A stretch of 64,000 nucleotides of DNA from Silvimonas amylolytica (GTDB taxonomy: Bacteria > Pseudomonadota > Gammaproteobacteria > Burkholderiales > Chitinibacteraceae). The translations under genes were made by a program, and so were the position numbers. The notes beneath the pieces are model-generated. The model ran no database searches and was not told where the DNA came from. It saw only the letters and a list, made by a program, of their open reading frames with translations. The stretch spans positions 1,243,427 through 1,307,426 of the forward strand of contig NZ_BMLY01000001.1 of assembly GCF_014645555.1 (NCBI RefSeq), written 5' to 3'. This document shows, piece after piece, positions 1 through 8,793 of the stretch (position 1 is the first letter of the stretch; each line of letters opens with the position of its first letter).

Positions 1-1499
1 CCTGTTCGGTCACCTGTAAAAACGTGTGGACCAGCCGGCTGGGCGTGGAATACGCCTGGTTCAACAACGTCGAGACCAAACCCGGTGTCGGCTATCCCAA
101 AGACTGGGAAAACCAGGAACACTGGAAAGGCGGTTGGGCGCGCAAGGACAACGGCAAACTCAAGCTCAAACAAGGCAGCCGCTTGCAGGTTCTGTTGAAC
201 CTGTTTGGCAACCCCAACCTGCCAGAGATTGACGATTACTACGAGCCGTTCACCTTCGATTACGAATACCTGCAAACCGCGCCAGAAATGAAAACCCAAC
301 CGGTGGCGCGGCCGATCTCCATTCTCACTGGCCAACGGATGGAGAAGATTGAATGGGGCCCGAACTGGGAAGAAATCCTCGGTGGAGAGTTCTCCAAACG
401 TAGCCAGGACTACAACTTTGAGTCGGTCCAGAAAGAGATTTACGGCGAGTTTGAAAATACCTTCATGATGTATTTGCCGCGCCTGTGCGAGCACTGCCTG
501 AACCCGGCGTGCGTGGCGTCCTGTCCGTCCGGGTCGATCTACAAGCGTGAAGAAGACGGCATTGTGTTGATCGACCAGGACAAATGCCGCGGCTGGCGTA
601 TGTGCGTGTCGGGCTGCCCGTACAAGAAGATCTATTACAACTGGTCGTCCGGCAAGGCCGAGAAATGCATCTTCTGCTACCCGCGCATTGAAGCCGGCCA
701 GCCGACGGTATGCTCGGAAACCTGTGTCGGCCGCATCCGTTATCTGGGGGTGTTGCTGTACGACGCGGACCGGATCGAAGAAGCCGCCAGCGCTGAAAAC
801 CCGCAAACGCTGTACGAAGAACAATTGGGCATTTTCCTGGACCCGTATTCCGAAGCCGTGCGTGAGCAAGCCCGCAAGGACGGCATCCCGGAAAACTGGC
901 TGGACGCCGCCCAGCAGTCCCCCGCCTACAAGATGGCGGTGGAATGGAAGATTGCCTTCCCGTTGCACCCGGAATACCGCACCTTGCCTATGGTCTGGTA
1001 CGTGCCGCCGCTCTCCCCCATCCAGGCCCGCGCCAATGCGGGCGAAGTGGGCGTGAACGGGCATATTCCAGACGTCAACAGTTTGCGCATTCCGGTGCGT
1101 TATCTGGCCAACCTGCTGACTGCCGGCTCAGAAGCGCCCGTGGTCTCTGCGCTGGAACGCATGCTGGCCATGCGCGCGTTTTTCCGCCAGCGCCAGCTTG
1201 AGGGCACGGATGATATGGCACTGCTGGATCAGGTGGGCATGAGCCTCAATCAAGTGGAGGACATGCATCGCTATCTGGCCATCGCCAATTACGAAGACCG
1301 TTTCGTCATCCCTTCTACCCATCGCGAGTACGCGGAAAACGCCTATCAGCTGCGCGGCGAATGCGGGTTCTCGTTTGGCAATGGTTGTTCGGACGGGACC
1401 ACCGAGACCAGTCTGTTTGGCGGCAAGATGGGCACCAAGAAGGTCTTCCCGCTCAAGACCATTGCCGGGAATTCGCCGGAGAAAACCGTTGACTACTGA
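1..1499 (+). CDS. narH: Nitrate reductase beta subunit NarH (5' end missing)
   Basis: This is the iron-sulfur electron-transfer subunit of the cytoplasmic-facing respiratory nitrate reductase NarGHI. It passes electrons from the haem subunit NarI to the molybdenum subunit NarG. The gene is open from the left edge: the frame beginning at base 3 reads CSVTCKNVW, the end of the first cysteine cluster, so only about 20 N-terminal codons are missing. Further clusters are visible: CEHCLNPACVASCP, then CRGWRMCVSGCP with the tryptophan replacing a cysteine that is typical of the NarH [3Fe-4S] site, then CIFCYPR and CSETCVGR. The C-terminal half matches family length (about 500 residues in total). narJ starts 11 bases before its stop. 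narG should lie just left of the window. Confidence 0.97.
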   Translation, partial: CSVTCKNVWTSRLGVEYAWFNNVETKPGVGYPKDWENQEHWKGGWARKDNGKLKLKQGSRLQVLLNLFGNPNLPEIDDYYEPFTFDYEYLQTAPEMKTQPVARPISILTGQRMEKIEWGPNWEEILGGEFSKRSQDYNFESVQKEIYGEFENTFMMYLPRLCEHCLNPACVASCPSGSIYKREEDGIVLIDQDKCRGWRMCVSGCPYKKIYYNWSSGKAEKCIFCYPRIEAGQPTVCSETCVGRIRYLGVLLYDADRIEEAASAENPQTLYEEQLGIFLDPYSEAVREQARKDGIPENWLDAAQQSPAYKMAVEWKIAFPLHPEYRTLPMVWYVPPLSPIQARANAGEVGVNGHIPDVNSLRIPVRYLANLLTAGSEAPVVSALERMLAMRAFFRQRQLEGTDDMALLDQVGMSLNQVEDMHRYLAIANYEDRFVIPSTHREYAENAYQLRGECGFSFGNGCSDGTTETSLFGGKMGTKKVFPLKTIAGNSPEKTVDY

Positions 1500-2187
1500 T
1501 ACCGGATCGCACGCCTTACCCTTGCGCGCGCTGGCGGCGTTGCTCAGTTACCCGACACGGGAGATGGTCGCGGCTGTGGCAGAAATCCACAATGTGCTGA
1601 TGGCCAGCCGGTTGCTGGCACAAGCACAGAAAGAGCAACTGATGCCGCTGTGCACGCGTCTGGCCACCAGCGACCAGCTCGATCTGGAAGAAACCTGGGT
1701 CAGCCTGTTTGATCGTGGTCGCCGCACGTCGTTGCATCTGTTTGAGCATCTGCATGGCGAATCACGTGATCGCGGCTCGGCCATGGTCGATTTGCTGCAA
1801 ACCTACGAGACCGCCGGACTGTATCTCAAGGACGGCGAGCTGCCCGATTACCTGCCGGCGCTACTGGAGTTCTGCAGTTGCGTGGATGCCAAAACCGCGC
1901 AGACCTTCATTGCCGATTGCGCCCATCTGTTACGCCCGGTGGGCGAGACCTTGCTCGGCAAAGGGAGTGACTACGCTGCAATCTTCGAGGCCATCTTGCA
2001 ATTGGGCCGGCAAGGCGGACTGGACTGGACCAACGCCACGCCGCCCGAGCCCGAAGACATCGACAAAGAGTGGCAAGAAGAACCCGCCTTTGGCCATCAG
2101 AGCAAACGCTGCGGTAACGAACCTGTTACGCAAACCATCCAGTTCATGTCCCAACCGGCCTTGCGCCGATCAGGAGCCTCATCATGA
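1489..2187 (+). CDS. narJ: Nitrate reductase molybdenum cofactor assembly chaperone NarJ
   Basis: NarJ is a cytoplasmic TorD/DmsD-type chaperone that holds apo-NarGH while the molybdenum cofactor is inserted, and it is not part of the final enzyme. I chose the TTG at 1489 because a GGAG lies 7 bases upstream (1478-1481) and because this start gives 232 residues, the usual NarJ length. The longer open frame back to 1375 lies inside narH. The helical chaperone signature is visible: LRALAALLSYPTREM near the N-terminus, then LFEHLHGESRDRGSAMVDL and LPDYLPALLEF. It overlaps narH by 11 bases and narI by 4 bases (ATGA), which implies translational coupling. Confidence 0.93.
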   Translation: MTTDTGSHALPLRALAALLSYPTREMVAAVAEIHNVLMASRLLAQAQKEQLMPLCTRLATSDQLDLEETWVSLFDRGRRTSLHLFEHLHGESRDRGSAMVDLLQTYETAGLYLKDGELPDYLPALLEFCSCVDAKTAQTFIADCAHLLRPVGETLLGKGSDYAAIFEAILQLGRQGGLDWTNATPPEPEDIDKEWQEEPAFGHQSKRCGNEPVTQTIQFMSQPALRRSGASS

Positions 2188-2888
2188 CCGATCCCTGGTG
2201 GCATCAGTTTCTGTTCGGGTTTTATCCATATATCGCGCTGACCATGTTTTTTGTCGGTAGCCTTGTCCGGTTTGAACGTGAGCAGTACACGTGGGAGAGC
2301 GACTCGTCCCAACTCTTGCGCAAACGCCAGTTACGCCTCGGCTCCATGCTGTTTCACCTTGGTGTGCTGGTGGTATTTTTTGGTCACCTGGTCGGTTTTT
2401 TGATGCCAGAGCCCATCGTCCTGGCACTGATGAGCCCGCACGTGCACGAAATGATGGCCATGGTGGCCGGCGGCGTGGCCGGCGTTTTCGCCCTGATCGG
2501 CATTACCGTCCTCGCTTATCGGCGTTTTACCGACCCGCGCATCTGGTCCAATACGCGGACGTCTGACGTTCTGGTGCTGGTCATTCTATGGCTGCAACTG
2601 GTGCTAGGGCTGTTAACGGTGGTGTTCTCGCTCAACAAGCTGCCCGGCTACAGTTTTGAGGTGCTGGTGCAATATGTACAAGGCATCGTGACATTTCGCC
2701 CTGGCAACGCTGACCTGTTGATTGGTGTGCCATGGGTCTATCAGGTGCATATCTTTCTGGGGCTGACGATCTTTCTGGTGTTCCCGTTCACCCGACTGGT
2801 TCATATCTGGAGCGGCTTTGCCTCTGTGTTCTATCTGATCCGGCCCTATCAGATCGTCCGTACTCGCCGCCGTAGCCTGGAGCGTTGA
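2184..2888 (+). CDS. narI: Respiratory nitrate reductase gamma subunit NarI
   Basis: NarI is the membrane-anchoring di-haem cytochrome b subunit that oxidises quinol and delivers electrons to NarH. The 234-residue protein has five hydrophobic segments. The four haem-ligand histidines are in place at H58, H68, H189 and H207, matching the spacing of the E. coli ligands H56, H66, H187 and H205. The start ATG overlaps the narJ stop. The stop region overlaps a possible TTG start for the following isomerase gene. Confidence 0.96.
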   Translation: MTDPWWHQFLFGFYPYIALTMFFVGSLVRFEREQYTWESDSSQLLRKRQLRLGSMLFHLGVLVVFFGHLVGFLMPEPIVLALMSPHVHEMMAMVAGGVAGVFALIGITVLAYRRFTDPRIWSNTRTSDVLVLVILWLQLVLGLLTVVFSLNKLPGYSFEVLVQYVQGIVTFRPGNADLLIGVPWVYQVHIFLGLTIFLVFPFTRLVHIWSGFASVFYLIRPYQIVRTRRRSLER

Positions 2889-2890
2889 GC

Positions 2891-3610
2891 ATGCCATTTG
2901 CCACCATCAATGAAGTACGCATCGAAGCCGAAGATCAACACAGTCTGGCAAGCGCAGCGGTCGAAGAACTCTTGCGTCAGCGGGCTGTGGAACTGGGCTT
3001 GTTGACCCCGGACGCGGAGGATGACGACCTGGCGGCTGGCCTGGAACAATTGCTGGCGCAGGAAGTTCATATTCCCCAACCCGAAGCGGCGGAACTGGCG
3101 CGGTACTACGAAGCACATCAGAGTCGCTACAGCGCAGGTGAGTTGGTCTGGGCGTCGCACATCCTGTTGCAGATGACGCCAGGTATGCCAGTGCCAGCCT
3201 TGTTGACCCGGGCTGAGGGCATTTTGCATTACGTGCAGGCGCATCCAGAGCACTTTGAAGCCTCTGCCCGCGAGAACTCCAACTGCCCTTCGGCTGAAAC
3301 TGGCGGCAGCCTTGGACAATTGCAGCGCGGCGATACCGTGCCGGAGTTCGAACAGTCACTGTTTGCCGATCAATCCATCGGGATCTGGCCCCAACTCGTG
3401 CGCACCCGCTACGGTTTTCATATTTTGCGTATTGATCAGCGCGAACCTGGCAAGGTGATCCCGCTGGATGCCATCACCGAGCGCGTGCGCAAAGATCTGC
3501 AGCGCCAGGCACTCAACAAAGCGCTGGCACAGTATGTGAGTGTGCTGGCAGGTTCAGCACAGATCGAAGGCGTCACGCTGGACCGGGCGACCTCGCCGTT
3601 GATGAATTAG
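2891..3610 (+). CDS. Parvulin-type peptidyl-prolyl cis-trans isomerase at the end of the nar operon
   Basis: This is a rotamase of the PpiC/parvulin family, with an N-terminal helical part (about residues 1-80) and a parvulin domain (about 85-190). The parvulin domain contains WASHILLQM, a GGSLGQLQRGD segment, the VPEFE helix and TRYGFHILRID. No signal peptide is present, so it should act in the cytoplasm, unlike periplasmic PpiA or SurA. I prefer ATG 2891, which has GGAG at about 2878-2881; an in-frame TTG at 2885 would overlap the narI stop. The position directly after narI suggests a role in folding or maturing the nitrate reductase, but that is inferred from context only. Confidence 0.88.
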   Translation: MPFATINEVRIEAEDQHSLASAAVEELLRQRAVELGLLTPDAEDDDLAAGLEQLLAQEVHIPQPEAAELARYYEAHQSRYSAGELVWASHILLQMTPGMPVPALLTRAEGILHYVQAHPEHFEASARENSNCPSAETGGSLGQLQRGDTVPEFEQSLFADQSIGIWPQLVRTRYGFHILRIDQREPGKVIPLDAITERVRKDLQRQALNKALAQYVSVLAGSAQIEGVTLDRATSPLMN

Positions 3611-3676
3611 GTGGAGTGACCGAGGGGTTGCAGAAAGCGCGTCAGGGTTTCAGCCGGCACACCTTCAGCATACGGC

Positions 3677-6600
3677 TCAACCCGTCGCGCTCAGCATGAA
3701 GTCTGTCGCTGGCACCGCCTTGCCCCAGTGATACCCCTGCCCCATATCGCAGCCAATGGCCTTCAGCCAGCCTGCCTGCTCGGCGGTCTCTACACCCTCT
3801 GCCACCACGCGCATCCCCATGCCATGCGCCATGGCAATGATGGACTGCACCAGCACCGCGCTGGAGGGCTTGTTGATGACGTCCTTGATGAATGAACTAT
3901 CAATCTTGAGCGTGGTAATGGGGAAATGCGTGAGGTAACTGAGCGCGGAGTACCCGGTGCCAAAATCGTCCACGGCAATGTTCACGCCCATGGCATAGAT
4001 GGTTTCCAGCGTGCTACGCGTGGCGGCGTGATCTTTCAGCAGCAGACTCTCGGTCATTTCCAGCTCCAGCCAGCGTGGGGCACAGCCGGTGGCCAGCAGC
4101 GCCTTGCGCACAGTGGCACCGATATCGCTCTGCTGGACCTGACGCGGCGAGATATTCACAGCCACGTGCAGATCACGCTTATGGGTGCGGTTCCAGTCCA
4201 CAGCAACCTTGCAGGCATCCAGCAGCACATATTCGCCAATCTCGATAATCAGACCGGTGTCTTCAGCAATACCGATAAAACTATCGGGTGCTACCCAACC
4301 GCGTTCCGGGTGATGCCAGCGCAAGAGTGCCTCTGCGCCAATCACCTCCCCGCTGCCAAAATCAAATTTGGGCTGGTAATAAACCATTAGCTCGCCGCGC
4401 GCCATACTGCGGCGCAGGTCCGCTTCCAGCCCCAGCCGTTCATGATCACGCTGGCTGATTTCTTTTGAATAAAACTGGAAATTGTTGCGGCCTTTGGATT
4501 TGGCATCATACAAGGCGCCGTCCGCATTCTTGACCAGCGTTTCTGCCAGTACGCCATCTTGCGGGTACACCGCAATACCCACACTGCCAGTGACCACCAG
4601 CTCGCGCCCGTCCAGCATCATGGGCGCTGCCAACCGCCCCAGAATATGGCTGGCCAGCGAGTTCAGGCGCGTTTCCTCACGGATTCCCGGCAAGACCAGA
4701 ATAAATTCATCGCCCCCCAGTCGGGCGACCGTGTCAGAGGCACGTACACAACTTTTCAGGCGCAGCGCGGTTTCACACAGCAGGTCATCCCCTGCCGAGT
4801 GCCCCAGTGTGTCATTGATGGTCTTGAAGCGATCCAGATCCAGCATCATGACGCCGACCTTTTCGCCATTGCGCTGCGCTGTCACCAGCGCCTGGGCAAT
4901 GCGGTCGTTGAACAAGGCGCGGTTGGGCAAGCCCGTGAGCACGTCATAGAACGCCAGCGAGTGTATCTTCTGGCGGTAGGCCAGCAACTCCGTGATATCA
5001 CGCCCCACCGCCAATACGGATACCACATTGCCTAGCGGGTCGAACTCCGGGTTCAGTCGCATCTGCCAGGTTTTGAGTGGCTGGCCGAATTCAACATCAA
5101 TCACATCTGCCAGACCCGTATCGAGCACGTTGCCCAAGGCAATATTGAATGCCCCTGGATTGCGCAGGACGGAGCCCTCGGTCACCGGCTTGTTCACGAC
5201 GTCGCTCAGTAGCTGGCCGGTGGCATCAGCAAAGGCCTGATTGGCATAGAGCCGGCGCGTATCGTGGTCGTAACGTACGATCAGATCGGGCGAGTTTTCC
5301 GCCAGTGTGCGGAAATCCTGCTCGTGAGCGATCAATTGCGCCTGCACGCGCTTGAACTCGGTGATATCCCGGCCAATGGTCAGCGCGCCGCGCACCGTGC
5401 CATCGGCATCGCGCTCTGCCACCAGCAAGATATGATAAGTGCGGGCCGTTTCATTGGGTGGCTGGATAACCAGTTCAACCTCATCGTCCGTGCCCATGGC
5501 AATGACTTTGCGCAGTGTTTTTACGAAAGTTTTCTGGCTGTTGCCCGGAAAGCGCTCGGGTGGAATCCGTTCGTTGGGGTCATCGGTGGTTTTGCCAAGA
5601 ATCTGGTGCAGATGCGAATTCATGTACAGAATCTCGCCGCCACGCCCGTATCGGCACACGGCATCAGGCGAGTTCTCTGCCAGCGCCCGGAATTCACGCT
5701 CACGATCAGCCAGCAGGCGCTCAACGCGCATGCGCTCGGTAATATCCGCGACCAGTTCGGCGTTGGCATGCTTGAGGGCGGCGGTGCGTTTTTCAACCAG
5801 ACGGCGGATTTCCACCGCTTGCATCGACTGCCGCCATAACCAGGCCGCCGCCAACAGACTGAGCAGCACACCACCCAGCAAGGTCATCATGGAGCCAACG
5901 TGATTCACAAAGAACGGCATGGGCGCGTAGACCACGACATGCCAGGACTGGCCGGCGACCGTAAACGTGCTGGCGCTGATCTCGGTGTTGTTCGGCGTTA
6001 ACCAGGCAGGCAACCAGATTTGCGGCGCAACGGCAGGTGGCGGGCCGCCCGAGCGGAAGGCCAGATTGTGTTCATCCACCTTGTGCCCGGCGTAAATACT
6101 CAGGTTCACATGAGATTTGGGGTCGTACTCGCCGGCGCTATCGAGCAAGGTTTTGAAGAGGCCTTCGGTGCGAAACACTGCGGCAGTGTCACCAATGGAA
6201 GGTGTACCCGGTGGTGCGTTACGCGCATAAACCGGCATCAGCATCACGAAGCCAAGGCGGGACATAGTGCCAGGCCGCCCCTGCGCCAGTTGCAGCAGAC
6301 CTGTAGAGGCCGGTTTACCCGTTGCCAGCGCATTGGCCAGTGCATCACGCTCAGCCAGATTACCGGTGACATCCAGCCCCAGTGCGGCTTCATTACCGGC
6401 AAGGGGTTCCAGGTAATCAACCACGGTATAAATCGGCCGATGCGGGCTGGGCAACACTTTGCCGTTTTTCAGATTGGTGATGGTAAAGCCAGGCCACGTC
6501 TTGCGCATTTGCGCCTCGTAGCTGGCTCGCTCACTGTCCAGAATAATGCGATGGAAGTTGAACGCCTGCACGTACGGATAGCGCGCCAGCAAGGGCTGGG

Positions 6601-6919
6601 TAAACACATGGAACTGTTCGCGCGTGACCGGGGTATCGACCGTGACAAACAGCTGGTTGAGCACCACCAGCACCTGCGACATGTCGTCCAGCCCATCACG
6701 CACGGCAAAAACGCGCTCGTTGGCCTGCTGCCGGAAATCGAGCGAGACCCGGTCGTATTCAAGCTGCCCGACTGCCAGAAACAGCAACGCGGTGGCAGAC
6801 AGCCCCGCCAGCAAGGCAAACAGGGCCGCATAAGGAAACGCAAACAACCCGCGGGATCTGAACAAGTCAGCCGTCCTCTCTTGCCTGCGGACCGGGCAAA
6901 GCCATGCCGTTGCCTCCAT
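3677..6919 (-). CDS. CHASE-PAS-PAS-GGDEF-EAL cyclic-di-GMP signalling protein
   Basis: This 1080-residue membrane sensor is predicted to make and/or break cyclic-di-GMP. Domains in order are an N-terminal membrane helix (about 25-50), a periplasmic CHASE sensor with the TREQFHVFTQPLLARYP signature, a second membrane helix (about 340-362), two PAS domains (each beginning near AENSPD), GGDEF and EAL. The GGDEF motif is intact and is preceded by RASD five residues upstream, a canonical product-inhibition I-site. The EAL domain keeps EALLRW, NISPRQVQ, LEMTES, DDFGTGYSAL and AEGVE, so both activities look possible. The start at 6919 is the longest; no strong ribosome site precedes it and a later start before the first helix cannot be excluded. 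It is transcribed alone, convergent with the nar operon. Confidence 0.93.
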   Translation of the reverse strand: MEATAWLCPVRRQERTADLFRSRGLFAFPYAALFALLAGLSATALLFLAVGQLEYDRVSLDFRQQANERVFAVRDGLDDMSQVLVVLNQLFVTVDTPVTREQFHVFTQPLLARYPYVQAFNFHRIILDSERASYEAQMRKTWPGFTITNLKNGKVLPSPHRPIYTVVDYLEPLAGNEAALGLDVTGNLAERDALANALATGKPASTGLLQLAQGRPGTMSRLGFVMLMPVYARNAPPGTPSIGDTAAVFRTEGLFKTLLDSAGEYDPKSHVNLSIYAGHKVDEHNLAFRSGGPPPAVAPQIWLPAWLTPNNTEISASTFTVAGQSWHVVVYAPMPFFVNHVGSMMTLLGGVLLSLLAAAWLWRQSMQAVEIRRLVEKRTAALKHANAELVADITERMRVERLLADREREFRALAENSPDAVCRYGRGGEILYMNSHLHQILGKTTDDPNERIPPERFPGNSQKTFVKTLRKVIAMGTDDEVELVIQPPNETARTYHILLVAERDADGTVRGALTIGRDITEFKRVQAQLIAHEQDFRTLAENSPDLIVRYDHDTRRLYANQAFADATGQLLSDVVNKPVTEGSVLRNPGAFNIALGNVLDTGLADVIDVEFGQPLKTWQMRLNPEFDPLGNVVSVLAVGRDITELLAYRQKIHSLAFYDVLTGLPNRALFNDRIAQALVTAQRNGEKVGVMMLDLDRFKTINDTLGHSAGDDLLCETALRLKSCVRASDTVARLGGDEFILVLPGIREETRLNSLASHILGRLAAPMMLDGRELVVTGSVGIAVYPQDGVLAETLVKNADGALYDAKSKGRNNFQFYSKEISQRDHERLGLEADLRRSMARGELMVYYQPKFDFGSGEVIGAEALLRWHHPERGWVAPDSFIGIAEDTGLIIEIGEYVLLDACKVAVDWNRTHKRDLHVAVNISPRQVQQSDIGATVRKALLATGCAPRWLELEMTESLLLKDHAATRSTLETIYAMGVNIAVDDFGTGYSALSYLTHFPITTLKIDSSFIKDVINKPSSAVLVQSIIAMAHGMGMRVVAEGVETAEQAGWLKAIGCDMGQGYHWGKAVPATDFMLSATG

Positions 6920-7038
6920 TGCGTTGTCATTATTTCGGTAAACGCGAATCTAACCCAAGCCCCGCCGGACGGCTACGTTCTCTCCCCGCAATGATGCACG
7001 AGTGGAACAAACCGGTGCATTTGCGCCCCAAAACCGGC

Positions 7039-7683
7039 TCAGGAACCCTGATCGCTGTTGTCGATAGTGCATTGGGCATCCGGCTGGCCAGGTTGTTGCA
7101 GCAATACGTCGGGGCCCTTGTTCCACAGAGAGAACAGGCCCTCCCCGGTGTTGTGTTGATAGTGTGCGCCAGAGGCGGCTACAACTTGCGTCAGAACCAG
7201 TTTGCGGCCCGGCAGCGCCGCGTAGGCGTAGCCCGCCCCCACTTGCACAAAGGCGGTCGGGATGGCGTCGTCGACACCAGGACAATGCATGAGGAACGGC
7301 CCGGTGCTCGTACTGGCACCGCTGTTGCGATGCGTTGCCGGAAAGTCCGCGCGCAATTCATAAATACGCATGACATAGCTGGCAGTGATACAGGCATTGA
7401 GGTCGCTCTCCTTCCAGCAATCATTTCGGCCTTTGATCCAGCCCCGTTGTACAGCCTTCAGATTCTTGCGTGCGGCAGGATCGGCACTTTTGTCAGTGCT
7501 GGCCAGTTTGTACAACCGGCTGGTTTCTCTATCCAGTGCGGCCAGGTCGTCATCGGCGCAAATGGCTTTTTCCGCGCTGGTCGACACCCGTGCGCAATTG
7601 AATGAAGGCTTGGCCGCCTGCGCCATGTGACTGAGAAATAAAGCGAATGTGACGATACCAAGCACGATCGGGTTGAACTTCAT
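7039..7683 (-). CDS. LprI-MliC fusion: putative periplasmic lysozyme inhibitor
   Basis: The exported 214-residue protein has a signal peptide (residues 1-24, cut after AQA) and two lysozyme-inhibitor-type domains. Residues about 27-112 match the LprI N-terminal (DUF1311) pattern: FNC, EKAIC, a DLAALD stretch, then WIKGRNDC and a C-x-T-x-x-Y turn. Residues about 140-205 match MliC/PliC, with the SGAHY motif at 171-175 and WNKG at 187-190, the region that enters the lysozyme active site in known MliC proteins. The start is ATG 7683, which has a CCGGAA site; the open frame extends 12 codons further without support. Two inhibitor modules in one chain may act on different lysozymes or improve binding. 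Function is inferred from the domains. Confidence 0.85.
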   Translation of the reverse strand: MKFNPIVLGIVTFALFLSHMAQAAKPSFNCARVSTSAEKAICADDDLAALDRETSRLYKLASTDKSADPAARKNLKAVQRGWIKGRNDCWKESDLNACITASYVMRIYELRADFPATHRNSGASTSTGPFLMHCPGVDDAIPTAFVQVGAGYAYAALPGRKLVLTQVVAASGAHYQHNTGEGLFSLWNKGPDVLLQQPGQPDAQCTIDNSDQGS

Positions 7684-7840
7684 GACGGCTTCCGGATGGG
7701 TTAGTGGCTGTTTTGTCATTCAAGCACGGATTTTCTTTGACTGCCGGTCAACAGTTTCTTTCCAGCCACATGGTTTTTCTGCCCGCGCGTGACGATTAAT
7801 CTGGCGGCCTTGAATCAAAACCAACCCTGACAGGCACACC

Positions 7841-8437
7841 ATGACCCGTTTTCTGATCATCAACGGCGGCAAACAATTTGGCCATTCCGCTGGCGAGTTG
7901 AATCGCACGCTGGCCGAATTTGCTGAAAAAACCCTGAAAGACTTCCAGTTTGAAGTCGAAACCACATTTGTTGATGGCGGTTACGATGTTGAAGCGGAAA
8001 TCGAAAAGTACCTGCGCGCCGATGTCGTGATTTATCAGATGCCAGGCTGGTGGATGGGCGCACCGTGGACGCTGAAAAAATACATGGATGAAGTTTTCAC
8101 CGCAGGTCATGGCCGCTTGTATGCCAGTGATGGCCGCAGCCGCGGCGATGCCAGTCTTAAGTATGGCTCTGGCGGCCTGATCCAGGGCAAGCATTACATG
8201 CTCTCACTCACCTGGAACGCCCCGATGGAAGCATTCACCGATCCGGCCCAGTTCTTTGAAGGCGTGGGTGTGGATGGCGTTTACCTGCCCTTCCACAAGG
8301 CTAACCAGTTCCTGGGGATGTCACCGCTGCCGACGTTTATCTGCAATGATGTGATCAAAGCGCCCGCCGTTGCGGCGGATATTGACCGTTATTTCGCGCA
8401 TCTGGCCACTTTGTTTGCTCCGGCCAGCCGTGCTTGA
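7841..8437 (+). CDS. mdaB: NAD(P)H:quinone oxidoreductase MdaB
   Basis: This is an FAD-dependent two-electron quinone reductase of the flavodoxin-like MdaB family, which is cytoplasmic and limits redox cycling by quinones. The 198-residue chain shows the family features IINGGKQFGHSAGELN at the N-terminus, QMPGWWMGAPWTLKKYMDEVF in the middle and the FHKANQFLGM segment towards the C-terminus. ygiN follows 21 bases later, the same pairing as in E. coli, where YgiN and MdaB are thought to form a quinone redox cycle. Confidence 0.95.
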   Translation: MTRFLIINGGKQFGHSAGELNRTLAEFAEKTLKDFQFEVETTFVDGGYDVEAEIEKYLRADVVIYQMPGWWMGAPWTLKKYMDEVFTAGHGRLYASDGRSRGDASLKYGSGGLIQGKHYMLSLTWNAPMEAFTDPAQFFEGVGVDGVYLPFHKANQFLGMSPLPTFICNDVIKAPAVAADIDRYFAHLATLFAPASRA

Positions 8438-8458
8438 TCTGTATTTGTGGAGAAACCC

Positions 8459-8767
8459 ATGCTGACTGTGATTGCCATCATCAAAGCCAAACCGGGCCAG
8501 CGCGAGAAATTGCTGGCAGAGTTTGCGAAGATTGTGCCTGCCGTGCTGGCAGAAGAAGGTTGCACGGCCTATGCGCCCATGGTCGACGCCGTGACGCAAG
8601 TCGCCTTTCAGACAACCTCGCCCGATACCGTATTCATGCTGGAACAATGGGCGACTATTGAGCACCTGCAAGCCCATATGAAAGCGCCGCATATGCTCAC
8701 TTATCGTGAAGCGACCAAAGACCTGGTCGAGTCTGCCTCGATCCATATCCTGAACCCGGGGCTGTAA
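8459..8767 (+). CDS. ygiN: YgiN-type quinol monooxygenase (ABM domain)
   Basis: This is a small dimeric alpha-beta barrel protein of the antibiotic biosynthesis monooxygenase fold, 102 residues. The N-terminal strand TVIAIIKAKPGQREKLLAEF and the later MLEQWATIEHLQAHMKAPHM segment are typical of YgiN. ATG 8459 is preferred because GGAG lies at 8448-8451 upstream; the in-frame GTG at 8447 falls on that ribosome site. It is predicted to oxidise the quinols produced by MdaB. Confidence 0.9.
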   Translation: MLTVIAIIKAKPGQREKLLAEFAKIVPAVLAEEGCTAYAPMVDAVTQVAFQTTSPDTVFMLEQWATIEHLQAHMKAPHMLTYREATKDLVESASIHILNPGL

Positions 8768-8793
8768 CTACCCGCCCCGGGGCAGGCCGGTGG

